64,000 bases of DNA from an uncultured Allorhizobium sp. (GCA_958439205.1 OY288189.1:2557001-2621000); one strand, 5' to 3'; shown: positions 1 to 9,783, numbered from the stretch's first letter. Notes: a model not told the origin generated them from the letters alone. A program made the numbers and translations.

Positions 1-895
1 TGGTAATCGGCCCGTAGTTCACGCCGGTCTTGGAGTTCTTGAACGGCGTCGTCTCGAGTGCGATGCGGACGCGCTCGCAGGTCTGGTAGATCTCGTCCGC
101 GGTGTTGCCTTCAATGATGATGGCAAACTCCTCGCCACCCGTGCGCGCCACGAAGCTGTCTTTGCGGACATTGGCGCGGATTACGGTTGCGACCGTTGCG
201 AGGATCTTGTCGCCGACGGGATGACCGTAGGCGTCGTTGACCTTCTTGAAATTGTCGATGTCGGCCAGAACCAGTGCCGCAAGCGGCTTGGTGCCGCTGG
301 TGTAGATCGTTGCAAGCTTTTCGTCGAAGGCGCGCCGATTGGCGATGCGGGTCAGCGAATCCGTATTGGCGATCCGCTTGTATTCGTCGAGTTCGCGGCG
401 AACCTCGTCCATTTCCTGGGAGCGCTGAGACATCTGCACCACCGTCTCCTCGCCATGGGCCATGGTGGAGCCGGTGGCTTCGGTCAGGATGTTGATGGCG
501 CTGCGCAGGATGTCGGCGCTGTTGGTGCTCTTCGAATTGATGCGATGGTAGGTTTCGCCCAGAAGCCGATTGTAGCTCTGCAGGGAGTTCTGCTCCTGCT
601 GCAGAAGTCGCAGCAGTCCGTCCAGTTCGCCGATCAGCTTGCTGTGGACGTTTTCGATGGCTTTGGACTGGTGGGCGGCAAAATACTGTTCGCCGACGGC
701 ATCCAGCTCATCTTGCGTCGCACGGCTGCCGAGCGCTGCCAGTTCCCGGGTGAGAGATGGATTGGAGCCGATGAAGGCTTCGTAGAACAGCTCGTAATTG
801 CGCGGGATTGGGGCAACCCCCATCGAGCGCATCGCGTAGGTGATCTGTGCCGCGACGTCAGGTGCCTGCGTCTTCGGCGGTGTCGCCGTGCTCAT
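1..895 (-). CDS. GGDEF-domain diguanylate cyclase (3' end outside window)
   Basis: The reading frame begins at ATG 895 on the minus strand and runs off the left edge, so the C-terminus is missing. About 298 residues are visible. The first ~150 residues are soluble and helical, with no membrane segment. A GGDEF domain follows: DSLTRIANRRAF near its start, DIDNFKKVNDAYGH for metal and substrate binding, and an intact RTGGEEFA active-site loop. The family makes cyclic di-GMP from two GTP. I see no RxxD inhibitory site at the usual distance before GGEEF, so product inhibition may be absent. The gene reads away from the fumarase gene on the same strand, and the 218 bp between them (896-1113) hold no gene. 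Confidence 0.9.
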   Translation of the reverse strand, partial: MSTATPPKTQAPDVAAQITYAMRSMGVAPIPRNYELFYEAFIGSNPSLTRELAALGSRATQDELDAVGEQYFAAHQSKAIENVHSKLIGELDGLLRLLQQEQNSLQSYNRLLGETYHRINSKSTNSADILRSAINILTEATGSTMAHGEETVVQMSQRSQEMDEVRRELDEYKRIANTDSLTRIANRRAFDEKLATIYTSGTKPLAALVLADIDNFKKVNDAYGHPVGDKILATVATVIRANVRKDSFVARTGGEEFAIIIEGNTADEIYQTCERVRIALETTPFKNSKTGVNYGPIT

Positions 896-1113
896 TCGGC
901 CAACTCCAGTGGTCGCTCAGTCAAGGCCTTCAAAGGCCATAAGAAAAATTACAGGCAAATGATTGGAAAATGTTTAATGTTCGCGCAACGACAATTTGTC
1001 GGTGCGAAATGAGCGGCAATCGCTCTTTTTTGATAAGTATCTGCGAAATAAGGAATAATCGCCGTCGCGGAAAATGCCTTCCGCAACGGCAGTTCGTGTC
1101 CCCTTAAGAAAAC

Positions 1114-2721
1114 TCAGCCGAGATTGAATTCCTGGAAGAAATCATTGCCCTTGTCGTCGGTGACGATGAAGGCGGGGAACTCTTCGACCTCGATCTTCCA
1201 GACGGCTTCCATGCCCAGTTCAGGGTATTCCAGGACCTCGACCTTCTTGATGCAGTCCTGTGCCAGACGGGCAGCCGGGCCGCCGATCGAGCCGAGATAG
1301 AAGCCGCCATGGGTCTTGCAGGCCTCACGCACGGCGCGCGACCGGTTGCCCTTGGCAAGCATCACCATTGAGCCACCGAAGGACTGGAACTGATCGACGT
1401 AGCTGTCCATGCGGCCCGCAGTCGTCGGGCCGAAGGAGCCCGAGGCATAGCCGCTCGGGGTCTTGGCGGGGCCGGCGTAATAGACCGGATGGTTCTTCAT
1501 GTATTCCGGCATGCCTTCGCCCTTTTCCAGGCGATCACGGATCTTCGAATGGGCGAGGTCGCGCGCAACGATGATCGTGCCCGTGAGCGACAGGCGCGTC
1601 TTCACCGGGTGTTTGGTCAGTTCCGCCAGGATTGCGCTCATCGGCTGGTTCAAGTCGATCTTGACGACCGAGGAGGAGAGGGCCGTGTCGTCGATCTCGG
1701 GCATGTATTTCGACGGATCGGTTTCCAGCTGCTCGATATAGATGCCGTCCCGGGTGATCTTGCCCTTGGCCTGGCGGTCGGCGGAACAGCTGACGCCGAG
1801 GCCGATCGGCAGCGAGGCTCCGTGGCGGGGCAGGCGGATGACGCGGACGTCATGACAGAAATACTTGCCGCCGAACTGCGCGCCGACGCCCATCGACTGG
1901 GTCAGCTTGTGGATTTCCTTTTCCATCTCGATGTCGCGGAAGGCGTGGCCGCTCTCCGAGCCTTCGGTCGGCAGGTCGTCGAGATAGCGCGCGGAGGCGA
2001 GCTTGACGGTCTTCAGCGTCATCTCGGCGGAAAGGCCGCCGATGACGATTGCCAGATGGTAGGGGGGACAGGCTGCCGTACCCAGGGTGAGGATCTTCTC
2101 CTTAAGGAAGTCGATCATCCGGTCATGGGTCAGGAGCGATGGTGTGCCCTGGTAGAGGAAGGTCTTGTTGGCCGAGCCGCCACCCTTCGCCATGAAGAGG
2201 AACTTGTAGGCGTCCTCGCCCTCTTCATAGAGGTCGATCTGGGCGGGCAGGTTGGTCTTGGTGTTCTTTTCCTCGAACATCTTGATCGGGGCGAGCTGCG
2301 AGTAGCGCAGATTGCGGCGCTCATAGGCGTCACGCACGCCTTCGGCCAGTGCCGCATAGTCCTGTCCGTCGGTCCAGACGCGGCGGCCCTTCTTGCCCAT
2401 GACGATTGCGGTGCCGGTGTCCTGGCACATCGGCAGGATGCCGCCTGCGGCAATGTTGGCGTTCTTCAAGAGGTCGAAGGCGACGAAGCGGTCGTTGTCG
2501 GTGGCCTCAGGGTCTTCGAGGATCGAGGCGAGCTGCTTCAGATGGCCGGGACGCAGGAGGTGGTTGATATCCGAGAGTGCGGTTTCGGCGAGAAGGCGCA
2601 AGCCTTCAGGTTCAACTGTCAGGATCTCCTGACCCTTGAAGGTCTCGATGGAGACATAGTCGGACGTGATCTTGCGGTAGGGGGTCAGGTCTTCGCCAAT
2701 TGGGAACAGATCGTCTGCCAT
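1114..2721 (-). CDS. fumA: Fumarate hydratase class I (iron-sulfur)
   Basis: 535 residues. It hydrates fumarate to L-malate in the TCA cycle using an oxygen-sensitive [4Fe-4S] cluster. The three expected cluster cysteines are at about residues 99 (in PMCQDTGT), 218 (TAACPP) and 312 (VSCSAD). Their 119- and 94-residue spacing is what I recall for single-chain class I fumarases. The N-terminal and C-terminal (beta) fumarase domains are both present at full length. A GTG directly precedes the ATG; I prefer ATG 2721, which has an AAAGG ribosome site upstream. The gene is divergent from a GGDEF-like gene. An oxygen-stable class II fumarase lies one gene away at 3812-5200, so this genome keeps both types. 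Confidence 0.95.
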   Translation of the reverse strand: MADDLFPIGEDLTPYRKITSDYVSIETFKGQEILTVEPEGLRLLAETALSDINHLLRPGHLKQLASILEDPEATDNDRFVAFDLLKNANIAAGGILPMCQDTGTAIVMGKKGRRVWTDGQDYAALAEGVRDAYERRNLRYSQLAPIKMFEEKNTKTNLPAQIDLYEEGEDAYKFLFMAKGGGSANKTFLYQGTPSLLTHDRMIDFLKEKILTLGTAACPPYHLAIVIGGLSAEMTLKTVKLASARYLDDLPTEGSESGHAFRDIEMEKEIHKLTQSMGVGAQFGGKYFCHDVRVIRLPRHGASLPIGLGVSCSADRQAKGKITRDGIYIEQLETDPSKYMPEIDDTALSSSVVKIDLNQPMSAILAELTKHPVKTRLSLTGTIIVARDLAHSKIRDRLEKGEGMPEYMKNHPVYYAGPAKTPSGYASGSFGPTTAGRMDSYVDQFQSFGGSMVMLAKGNRSRAVREACKTHGGFYLGSIGGPAARLAQDCIKKVEVLEYPELGMEAVWKIEVEEFPAFIVTDDKGNDFFQEFNLG

Positions 2722-2899
2722 CACGGGGCCTTTCGCGACGTAAGCTGGAAATTCCGGTGGTTTACGGGGAAGGGCTTAACATTTCAATGCAGCGAAAGCC
2801 TTAAGCTGCGCGTTGACAGGACAGGTGGCCTTCTGGGAAAGGCCTGGTCGCACGCCCTTCGACGGGCCTGTCAAAAACGGAGAAGTGCAAGGAATGCCC

Positions 2900-3766
2900 A
2901 TGGACTACGCCAACCGAGCGAAGTGGTATCGCTCGATCATCGCCAAGATCTTCCTCGTCAGCTTCGTCTGCATCCATGTTCCCCTGATTGCACTGCTGAT
3001 CAATTTCGGCACGGCCACGCAATCCGATATGTTGACGATCGGGCTTGTCGTGCTTGGGGCCACGCTGGTGGGGACCGCAGCCTGCCTGGCGACGATGTGG
3101 TGGTTGACGTTGCCGCTGCGCAATCTGGCGATGGCGATCAGTCGGTATCGCACCGGGGCCGCTTTTGCGGAGGAGAACCTCAACAAGCATGGCGATGACG
3201 AGATTGCGGTCGTGACGCGGGCCGTCTGCGGCATGGTCGGCGAGATCTCGGCTCTTGCCGAACGCGTCGAAGGCCAGCCGGCTCTCGACCCACTGACGGG
3301 CCTGTTGAATGGCAGCGCCGCCTATGGCGTGCAGCTTGGCCCTCTCGCGCGCCAGATCGGTGGTACGGCGGACATCGTGGTCGCCGTCTTCGAACTGGAG
3401 GCGATCGGGGCCCCGCTTTCAGGACTGGACCAGGAAACGTCCGACCGGGCGCTGGTAGCCGTGGGCGATCTGGTGCGCCAGCATTTCTCACCGCGGCCTG
3501 TGGCGGCACGCATGTCCAATACGACATTCGTGCTGCTGTTTGCCGGGGATGAACTGTCTGCCGTCCATGCCAGCTGTGAGGCTATCCGGCGCGCTGTGCT
3601 CGAACTCGAAGTCGGCTCCCTGTCGCGTGGTCGACTGCGCGTCACGTTCGGGCTTGCCATTCGCCGCAAAAACGAGGCCATGGCCGACCTGTTGCATCAG
3701 GCGGACATGGCGCTCTTCCGGGCGAAGGATATCCGCCGAACCGGCCTTGAGATGTTGCTGCGCTAA
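2900..3766 (+). CDS. Membrane protein with HAMP-like linker and degenerate GGDEF domain
   Basis: About 288 residues from ATG 2900, which has AAGGA six bases upstream; ATG 2894 is an in-frame alternative. Two hydrophobic segments (roughly residues 15-35 and 42-65) are followed by a HAMP-like stretch and then a GGDEF fold starting at DPLTGLLNGSAAYG. The catalytic loop is lost: the position of GGDEF reads SNTTF, and the metal-binding DxDxFK segment is also not recognisable. The protein is therefore probably not a diguanylate cyclase; it could be a c-di-GMP or GTP sensor or a structural remnant. The frame is intact, so it is not an obvious pseudogene. It converges on fumC. Confidence 0.8.
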   Translation: MDYANRAKWYRSIIAKIFLVSFVCIHVPLIALLINFGTATQSDMLTIGLVVLGATLVGTAACLATMWWLTLPLRNLAMAISRYRTGAAFAEENLNKHGDDEIAVVTRAVCGMVGEISALAERVEGQPALDPLTGLLNGSAAYGVQLGPLARQIGGTADIVVAVFELEAIGAPLSGLDQETSDRALVAVGDLVRQHFSPRPVAARMSNTTFVLLFAGDELSAVHASCEAIRRAVLELEVGSLSRGRLRVTFGLAIRRKNEAMADLLHQADMALFRAKDIRRTGLEMLLR

Positions 3767-3780
3767 GCGGACAAGAATTG

Positions 3781-3804
3781 GCGGCGCGGAACCCTCTGCG
3801 CCGC
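3781..3804. terminator. GC-rich inverted repeat between convergent genes
   Basis: Arms GCGGCGC and GCGCCGC flank a 10-base loop in the 45-bp gap between the convergent degenerate-GGDEF gene and fumC. There is no T-run on either strand, so a role in termination is only suggested by position. Confidence 0.3.
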
Positions 3805-3811
3805 GCGGCTC

Positions 3812-5200
3812 TTACTGCGGGCCGATCATCAGTTCCGGGCGCACGAACTGGTCGAACTCCTCGTTGGTCAGATAGCCGCCACCGACGGCCTCTTCACGCA
3901 AGGTGGTGCCGTTCTTGTGCGCGGTCTTGGCGATCTTGGCGCAGGTGTCGTAGCCGAGGCGGCTGTTGAGCGCCGTCACCAGCATCAGCGAATTCTCGAC
4001 GCCCTTGCGGATGTTGTCCTCGCGCGCCTCGATGCCGACGACGCAATTGTCGGTGAAGGAGACCGCGGCGTCGCCCAGAAGTTGGACCGACTGCAGGAAG
4101 TTGTAGGCCATCATCGGATTGAAGACGTTGAGCTCGAAATGGCCCTGGCTGCCGGCGAAGGTGATCGCGGCCTGATTGCCGAATATGTGGGCGCAGACCT
4201 GGGTCAGGGCTTCCGACTGGGTCGGGTTGACCTTGCCTGGCATGATCGACGAACCCGGTTCGTTTTCTGGCAGCGCCAGTTCGCCGAGACCGGCGCGGGG
4301 GCCGGAGCCCAGGAAGCGGATGTCGTTGGCAATCTTGAAGAGTGCTGCCGCTGCCGCATTGATCGCGCCATGGGCAAAGACCATCGCGTCATGTGCTGCG
4401 AGCGCCTCGAACTTGTTCGGGGCCGTGATGAAGGGCAGGCCGGTGATCTCGGCGATTTCTGCCGCCACCTTCTCCGCAAAGCCGATTGGGGCATTGAGCC
4501 CTGTCCCGACTGCGGTGCCGCCCTGGGCGAGTTCATAGAGACCCGGAAGGGTGAGTTCGATCCGCTTGATCGAAGAGGCGACCTGAGCGGCGTAACCGCC
4601 GAATTCCTGGCCAAGCGTCAGCGGCGTTGCATCCTGGGTGTGGGTGCGGCCGATCTTGATGATGTGGGCAAAGGATTTCGACTTAGCGTCCAGCGCGGCG
4701 TGCAGGAGCTTCAGGGCCGGCAGCAGGTGGTGGACGACATGCTCGGCGGCCGCGATATGCATGGCCGTTGGATAGGTGTCGTTCGACGACTGGCTCATGT
4801 TGACGTGGTCATTGGGGTGGACGGGCTTCTTTGAGCCCATTTCTCCGCCCAGCATCTCGATGGCGCGGTTGGAGATCACCTCGTTGGCATTCATGTTCGA
4901 CTGCGTGCCGGATCCGGTTTGCCAGACAACGAGGGGGAAGTGATCGTTCAGCTTGCCATCAATGACTTCCTGGGCGGCCGCAACGATGACATTGCCGATT
5001 TTCGGATCGAGTTTGCCAAGCGCCATATTGGCGCGTGCTGCTGCCTGCTTGACGATGCCGAGCGCGCGCACCACCGGCAGAGGCTGCTTCTCCCAGCCGA
5101 TCTTGAAGTTGCCGAGCGATCGCTGAGCCTGGGCGCCCCAATAGCGGTCCGAGGCGACCTCAATCGGGCCGAAAGTGTCGGTTTCTGTGCGGTGGGTCAT
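3812..5200 (-). CDS. fumC: Fumarate hydratase class II
   Basis: 462 residues, the usual length for the class. This is the iron-independent, heat- and oxygen-stable tetrameric fumarase of the aspartase/fumarase superfamily, converting fumarate to malate. The N-terminus reads [17 protein letters not shown], the [14 protein letters not shown] segment is present, and the superfamily signature [11 protein letters not shown], which holds the catalytic serine loop, is intact near residue 315. The ATG has AGGACA upstream. It lies convergent to a membrane GGDEF-like gene and divergent from the L,D-transpeptidase gene across 448 bp. It is functionally redundant with the class I enzyme at 1114-2721 except under oxidative or iron-poor conditions. 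Confidence 0.96.
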   Translation of the reverse strand: MTHRTETDTFGPIEVASDRYWGAQAQRSLGNFKIGWEKQPLPVVRALGIVKQAAARANMALGKLDPKIGNVIVAAAQEVIDGKLNDHFPLVVWQTGSGTQSNMNANEVISNRAIEMLGGEMGSKKPVHPNDHVNMSQSSNDTYPTAMHIAAAEHVVHHLLPALKLLHAALDAKSKSFAHIIKIGRTHTQDATPLTLGQEFGGYAAQVASSIKRIELTLPGLYELAQGGTAVGTGLNAPIGFAEKVAAEIAEITGLPFITAPNKFEALAAHDAMVFAHGAINAAAAALFKIANDIRFLGSGPRAGLGELALPENEPGSSIMPGKVNPTQSEALTQVCAHIFGNQAAITFAGSQGHFELNVFNPMMAYNFLQSVQLLGDAAVSFTDNCVVGIEAREDNIRKGVENSLMLVTALNSRLGYDTCAKIAKTAHKNGTTLREEAVGGGYLTNEEFDQFVRPELMIGPQ

Positions 5201-5648
5201 CTTTTGTCCTGCCTTTGACGGTGGCTGTGCCGGCTGCCGGCGTTAGCGATGGATTTAGGTGCTCGCGGGGCCGTTACAAGCTGAACACCATAAGATGACT
5301 GTAATTGTCAACTATATATCGGGAGGCGTATCGGCCACGGTCGCGGCGGTGCGTCTGTGTCGTTTGCAGCACGTGTCACGACTATTTGTCGTGAAGTGAA
5401 TGGGGATCCTGGGGGCGCATTTGCTACGAGTTGTTAACGTCAATCAAAATTTAACGAATGTTTCCATTTAGTTTGCGCGGGCACGGCGGCATTCCTCAGC
5501 CGACGGGTCACACAAAGTTGACGCTGTTGCATGAGAGAGCATGGCGACGTCCAACTTTTCAACGATATGCCGATCCGCTAGTGATCCGCCAAGATACTCA
5601 TGATGCCGCGAGTCCGCCCACGACTCGGCCCGGGAAATGGAACAGAGA
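5201..5648. other. Intergenic region between fumC and L,D-transpeptidase
   Basis: A 448-bp divergent promoter region, more A+T-rich than the flanking genes. It contains a perfect 7-bp inverted repeat (5376-5394, listed separately) and several TTAA stretches around 5430-5455. A 64-codon frame at 5458-5652 overlaps the transpeptidase start and looks spurious. No RNA gene was recognised. Confidence 0.6.
5376..5394. repeat. Perfect inverted repeat TCACGAC-N5-GTCGTGA
   Basis: Two 7-bp arms are separated by TATTT in the divergent fumC / L,D-transpeptidase intergenic region. The 12-bp centre spacing is typical of a dimeric repressor site. The regulator is unknown. A short RNA hairpin is possible, but no T-run follows. 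Confidence 0.5.
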
Positions 5649-7523
5649 ATGACGAGAAACACGAAATTCGTAGTCACCGCGCTTCTTGCTGCGACTACAG
5701 CGGTCGGAACCCTGCCGGGCGAGGCGGCTGCCACGACGCTTCTCGATCTGCTCCGCGGCGGTCCCGGTCGTCAGGCCAAGCAGCAGGCTGCTCCGGCCTC
5801 GCTGGAACAGCAGGCGCGCGGTGGGCTCGAGATGGGTGATCCGGAGCCGCTGCCGAAAGTGGCCGGCCCGCAGTACTACACCTACAAGCCGGAGGCGCAG
5901 CGCGCCATCAAGATCAAGCTGCCGGTATCGGAGCCTGTCGCAGGCTCTGCCGAAGCTCAGGCTTCGCCGGAAGTGCTCGGTAGCCGTCGTTTCCTGTCCG
6001 ACGTCCCGGTCCGAGCCAACGACGAGGTCGCAAAGACCGTTGAAGCCTATTACGGCAATCTCAACAAGCCGCTGATCTGGACGGATGGCGAGGGCATTTC
6101 GGAGCGCGGTCGCCGGATGATCGAGGCGCTCGCCGCCGCAGACACCGTCGGTCTGTCGCCCGACGACTACCTTGTGCCCATGCCAGCCGAAACGGCTGAT
6201 CCTGCCGATCCGGAAAAGCGCCAGCGCGAGCTGATGGCGTTCGAAGTCGCTCTTTCGGCCAAGGTCCTCACTTACGTGCAGGATACGGCGCGCGGGCGCA
6301 TCGATCCCAACAAGATCTCCGGCTATTATGACTTCAAGCGCAAGGGCGTGAACATTGCGCCCGTGCTCGACATGCTGCGCATGAGCCCTGACGTCGCCGC
6401 TTATCTGCGCAACCGCGATCCGAAGAGCCCGCAATTTGTGGCCTTGCGCGACGAGCTCGCCCGACTGCGGGCGGAAGATGCTGAGGCCTCGACCAAGCCG
6501 ATCGTGATTGCGCCGGGCACCTTGCTGAAGCCCGGTCAGAGCAATCCGGAACTCGCCAATGTCGTGGGTGCGGTGAAGCAGGTCGCGTCCGAAGCCGTCC
6601 TGGCCGCGCATGCGGCAACGCTCACCGGCTACATGAACACGCCGGAATACACGCCCGAACTGGTCGCGCTCGTCGAAGCGTTTCAGAAGGAAAAGGGCTT
6701 GAAGCCTGACGGTGTCGTAGGCCCTGCCACGATCCGCGCCATGACCGGTCACAGCAATGCCGAGAAGATCGCCAAGCTGCAGACGTCGCTGGAAGCCGTG
6801 CGCTGGCTGCCGACCGATCTCGGCTCACGCTATGTCTTCATCAATGCCCCGTCCTTCCGCGCCACTTACGTGAACGACGGCAAGGAGCAGCTTTCGATGC
6901 GGGTGGTCGTCGGTTCGAAGGCCAACCAGACCTACTTCTTCCAGGACCAGATCGAGACGGTCGAATTCAATCCCTATTGGGGCGTTCCGAAGTCGATCAT
7001 CGTCAACGAGATGCTGCCGAAGCTGCGCGCAGACCCGTCCTATCTGGACCGTCTCGGCTACGAAGTTTCCTATGATGGCCGCAAGGTTGCATCGAGCCAG
7101 GTCGATTGGAACGTGACCCATGCCGTCGACGTCCGTCAGCCGCCGGGTGGCGACAATGCACTCGGCGAATTGAAGATCCTCTTCCCGAACGAACATGCGA
7201 TCTACATGCATGACACGCCGTCGAAGAGCTACTTCAACCGCGACATGCGGGCGCTCAGCCATGGCTGCGTACGTCTTGCCGAGCCGCGCGTGATGGCGGC
7301 TGCGGTCATGGGCACGACGGTCGAGGAAATCGGCAAGCAGATCGCATCGGGCCAGAACCGTGCCGTTCAGGTTCCGCAGAAGATCCCGGTCTACGTGTCC
7401 TATTTCACGGCCTGGCCGAACAAGGACGGCGTCGTCGAGTATTTCGATGACGTCTATGGCCGCGACGGCCACACGGCCAAGGCCTTCAAGGCGACGACGG
7501 ATGCGCGCGCGCCGCGGGTCTGA
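5649..7523 (+). CDS. L,D-transpeptidase with peptidoglycan-binding domain (YcbB/LdtD-like)
   Basis: 624 residues from ATG 5649; an upstream in-frame ATG at 5637 is also possible. It starts with a signal peptide (basic MTRNTK, then a hydrophobic stretch ending near GEAAA). A scaffold domain follows, then a PG_binding_1 repeat around residues 335-366 (ALVEAFQKEKGLKPDGVVGP), and a YkuD catalytic domain. The catalytic motif is intact: HDTPSKSYF, then SHGCVRL with Cys about 540. The family forms 3-3 (LD) crosslinks in periplasmic peptidoglycan or attaches proteins to it. LD-crosslinks are abundant in polar-growing Rhizobiales, which fits the GPR-type gene elsewhere in this window. It ends at a strong terminator. 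Confidence 0.92.
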   Translation: MTRNTKFVVTALLAATTAVGTLPGEAAATTLLDLLRGGPGRQAKQQAAPASLEQQARGGLEMGDPEPLPKVAGPQYYTYKPEAQRAIKIKLPVSEPVAGSAEAQASPEVLGSRRFLSDVPVRANDEVAKTVEAYYGNLNKPLIWTDGEGISERGRRMIEALAAADTVGLSPDDYLVPMPAETADPADPEKRQRELMAFEVALSAKVLTYVQDTARGRIDPNKISGYYDFKRKGVNIAPVLDMLRMSPDVAAYLRNRDPKSPQFVALRDELARLRAEDAEASTKPIVIAPGTLLKPGQSNPELANVVGAVKQVASEAVLAAHAATLTGYMNTPEYTPELVALVEAFQKEKGLKPDGVVGPATIRAMTGHSNAEKIAKLQTSLEAVRWLPTDLGSRYVFINAPSFRATYVNDGKEQLSMRVVVGSKANQTYFFQDQIETVEFNPYWGVPKSIIVNEMLPKLRADPSYLDRLGYEVSYDGRKVASSQVDWNVTHAVDVRQPPGGDNALGELKILFPNEHAIYMHDTPSKSYFNRDMRALSHGCVRLAEPRVMAAAVMGTTVEEIGKQIASGQNRAVQVPQKIPVYVSYFTAWPNKDGVVEYFDDVYGRDGHTAKAFKATTDARAPRV

Positions 7524-7548
7524 TCAGGCAAACTTCTGAGCATGATAT

Positions 7549-7577
7549 TGAATGGCGGGCCTGGTGCCCGCCATTTT
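7549..7577 (+). terminator. Rho-independent terminator after the L,D-transpeptidase gene
   Basis: Perfect 10-bp stem AATGGCGGGC / GCCCGCCATT with a 5-base loop, followed by a run of T. It lies 25 bp after the stop codon, between convergent genes. Confidence 0.9.
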
Positions 7578-7587
7578 TTGTGTCCGC

Positions 7588-8259
7588 TTAGCGGGTCAGG
7601 CGCTCGACGAGTTCGACGGTCAGTTCGTCGAAGTGTGCGATCACATGCGAGGCGCCGAGCTCTTCCACGGGAACGTCCGAATAGCCGAAGGGGACAGCGA
7701 TCGATGGGATGTTTCCGTTTCGGGCGGCCAGGATGTCGTTGATGCTGTCACCGATCATCAGCACCTTGTCAGCCGTGCCGCCCGCCCGTTCGACGGTGGC
7801 CAGGATGTGGGCCGGGTCCGGCTTGCGGAAGGCGAATGTGTCGCCGCCGGCAATGGCCGCGAAATAGTCGGTCAGCTCCAGACGTTCGAGCAGTGGCAGC
7901 GCCAGACGTTCCATCTTGTTGGTGCAGACCGCCAGCCGATATCCCGCCGCGCGCAGTCGGTCCAGCGCGTCGAGAAGGCCCGGATAGAGGCGGCTCTTGC
8001 CGGGCATGGCTTCTTCATAATGATCGATGAAGCGGTCGAGCAGGGCGGGGACCTCGTCTTCGGTCAGCGGCGCACCGCGCAGGGCGAAGGCTCGCTGGAT
8101 CATCACGCGGGCGCCCTGGCCGACAAGATGGGTGAGGTCATCGTAGGTGACGGGGTCGAGATTGCGGGCCGCGATCGTGTGGTTCAGGCTTTCGACCAGG
8201 TCCGGGGCCGTGTCGATCAGGGTTCCGTCGAGGTCGAAGACGATGGTCGTGGCGGTCAA
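7588..8259 (-). CDS. gph: Phosphoglycolate phosphatase (HAD family)
   Basis: 223 residues. A HAD-superfamily phosphatase that dephosphorylates 2-phosphoglycolate. Motif I is FDLDGTLID (nucleophile Asp about residue 9), motif II lies in CTNKM, and motifs III/IV in FRKPDP and MIGDSINDI. I chose a TTG start at 8259: AAGGGAG sits seven bases upstream, and the DLDGT motif then falls at the normal N-terminal position. An ATG at 8283 would add only eight atypical residues. The gene is divergent from rpiA (147 bp apart) and convergent with the L,D-transpeptidase gene. Substrate assignment rests on overall similarity; other HAD substrates are possible. Confidence 0.88.
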   Translation of the reverse strand: MTATTIVFDLDGTLIDTAPDLVESLNHTIAARNLDPVTYDDLTHLVGQGARVMIQRAFALRGAPLTEDEVPALLDRFIDHYEEAMPGKSRLYPGLLDALDRLRAAGYRLAVCTNKMERLALPLLERLELTDYFAAIAGGDTFAFRKPDPAHILATVERAGGTADKVLMIGDSINDILAARNGNIPSIAVPFGYSDVPVEELGASHVIAHFDELTVELVERLTR

Positions 8260-8406
8260 GACGAAGCTCCCTTGCAATCTCATCAGTGCTGCCGGGGGTA
8301 GGGGAAATCCTCTGAAAAGGCAACGCCGCATGGCGATGCGGGGCTTTCACTCGGCCAAGGAGGCGTGTAAACAGCATCCAACGAAACGGACGGGAGCTTT
8401 CGGCGC

Positions 8407-9108
8407 ATGGACGCCCGCGAAATGAAGATCAAGGCCGCAGCTGCGGCGCTGGAGCACGTCGAAGACGGCATGCGTCTCGGGATCGGAACCGGTTCCACCG
8501 CGGAAGAATTCGTTCGGCTGCTGGCGGAAAAGGTGGCCGGAGGCCTCAAGGTCGAGGGTGTCCCGACATCCGAGCGCACGGCGCGCCTTTGCCTTGAACT
8601 CGGCGTTCCGCTGAAGTCGCTGGACGAACTGCCAGCGCTCGATCTGACGATCGATGGCGCAGACGAGATCGATGGCGGTTTTCGCCTGATCAAGGGCGGC
8701 GGCGGCGCGCTGCTGCGCGAAAAGATCGTCGCAGCTGCCTCGACCCGGATGATCGTCATCGCCGATGAGACCAAGCTGGTCGAAACGCTCGGCGCATTCC
8801 CACTGCCGATCGAGATCAATCCCTTCGGCCAGGCGTCGACCCGGCTCGCCATCGAACGACTGGCAGACGAGCTCGGTCTCAGCGGTCCGATGAAGCTCAG
8901 GACCCGTTCGGACGAGAGCCTCTTCATGACGGATGGCGGACACCTCATTCTCGACGCATCTTTTGGCCGCATTCCTGATGCAGACGCTCTGGCAAGCCGG
9001 CTCAATCAAATCCCCGGCGTGGTGGAACACGGCCTTTTCATAAACTTGGCATCGCTCGCGATCATCGCCGGACCGGCGGGTGCACGGGTGATGGAGCCGA
9101 AGAACTAA
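8407..9108 (+). CDS. rpiA: Ribose-5-phosphate isomerase A
   Basis: 233 residues, normal for RpiA. It interconverts ribose 5-phosphate and ribulose 5-phosphate in the non-oxidative pentose phosphate pathway. Diagnostic segments are [11 protein letters not shown] (phosphate loop), [11 protein letters not shown] (catalytic acidic residues) and [11 protein letters not shown] (catalytic lysine), all intact. The start codon ATG 8407 gives [11 protein letters not shown]. It is followed within 17 bp by the DUF2059 gene and is probably co-transcribed with it up to the terminator at 9691. Confidence 0.96.
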   Translation: MDAREMKIKAAAAALEHVEDGMRLGIGTGSTAEEFVRLLAEKVAGGLKVEGVPTSERTARLCLELGVPLKSLDELPALDLTIDGADEIDGGFRLIKGGGGALLREKIVAAASTRMIVIADETKLVETLGAFPLPIEINPFGQASTRLAIERLADELGLSGPMKLRTRSDESLFMTDGGHLILDASFGRIPDADALASRLNQIPGVVEHGLFINLASLAIIAGPAGARVMEPKN

Positions 9109-9125
9109 CAGGAGCATTGAATTTC

Positions 9126-9668
9126 ATGATCAGCTTTACGGGTATGGGTCGCTTTGCCTCGATCGCCGTCATCGCCGGCAGCCTTGCACTGGGCGCCGTT
9201 TCGGCAAAGGCTCAGGACGTGCCGGCCGAGCACATGCAGGCGGCACGCGACGCGATCAGCGCGCTCGGCGTTACCAACCGCTTCGATGCTATCCTGCCGA
9301 ACATCATGGACCGTCTGACGGCCCAGCTCATCCAGGCCTATCCGAACCTGCAGGACGTGATCTCGGCCAAGGTCGAGGAAGAAGCCCTGAAGCTTGCTGC
9401 CCGCCGTGCCGACCTCGAACGGGAAGCAGCACTCGTCTATGCCAAGGCCTTCACCGCTGAAGAACTGACACAGATCACTGCGTTTTACGGCAGCGAAGCC
9501 GGCAAGAAGCTTTTGAAGGATGGCCCGATTGCCACCCGCGAACTGCTGAAGGCAGCCGACATCTGGACCGCCGGCATCGCCCGCGATCTCGAACAGCAGG
9601 CCAATGCGGCCTTGCTCGCCCAGGTTCAGGCCGAGCAGCCGGCAGCGGCCGAAGCGCCGAAGCCCTGA
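9126..9668 (+). CDS. DUF2059 family secreted protein
   Basis: 180 residues. An N-terminal signal peptide (hydrophobic FASIAVIAGSLALGAVS, cleavage probable after AKA) leads into a helical DUF2059 domain, seen in YAKAFTAEELTQITAFYGSEAGKKL, and an Ala/Glu/Pro-rich tail. The protein should be periplasmic. The function of DUF2059 is not known to me. I prefer ATG 9126 because AGGAG lies 11 bases upstream; a TTG at 9117 is too close to that site. It sits 17 bp after rpiA in the same direction and ends at a strong terminator. Confidence 0.85.
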   Translation: MISFTGMGRFASIAVIAGSLALGAVSAKAQDVPAEHMQAARDAISALGVTNRFDAILPNIMDRLTAQLIQAYPNLQDVISAKVEEEALKLAARRADLEREAALVYAKAFTAEELTQITAFYGSEAGKKLLKDGPIATRELLKAADIWTAGIARDLEQQANAALLAQVQAEQPAAAEAPKP

Positions 9669-9690
9669 TACGATCCGTTTTGGATTTTCG

Positions 9691-9720
9691 AGCCCGGGCG
9701 TCGTCCCGGGCTTTTCTTTT
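9691..9720 (+). terminator. Rho-independent terminator after the DUF2059 gene
   Basis: Stem AGCCCGGG / CCCGGGCT with a 6-base loop, followed by a T-rich tract (TTTTCTTTTT). It closes the rpiA-DUF2059 unit. Confidence 0.9.
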
Positions 9721-9783
9721 TGTGCTTGCGTCTCCTATATCAGGCGCAGTTGCAGCAAGCGCCCAGCCGGGCAGGAGACCTCC

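Noticed and set aside
1011..1031. GAGCG-GCAAT-CGCTC followed by six T, as a plus-strand terminator
   Set aside because: The stem is only five base pairs and no plus-strand gene lies upstream; both neighbours are on the minus strand.
1489..3198. Open plus-strand frame of 569 codons across the class I fumarase and GGDEF-like genes
   Set aside because: It runs antisense through the fumarase and then out of frame through the next gene; no domain was seen.
5458..5652. 64-codon frame before the L,D-transpeptidase gene
   Set aside because: It has no ribosome site and overlaps the start of the real gene in another frame; its composition is not protein-like.
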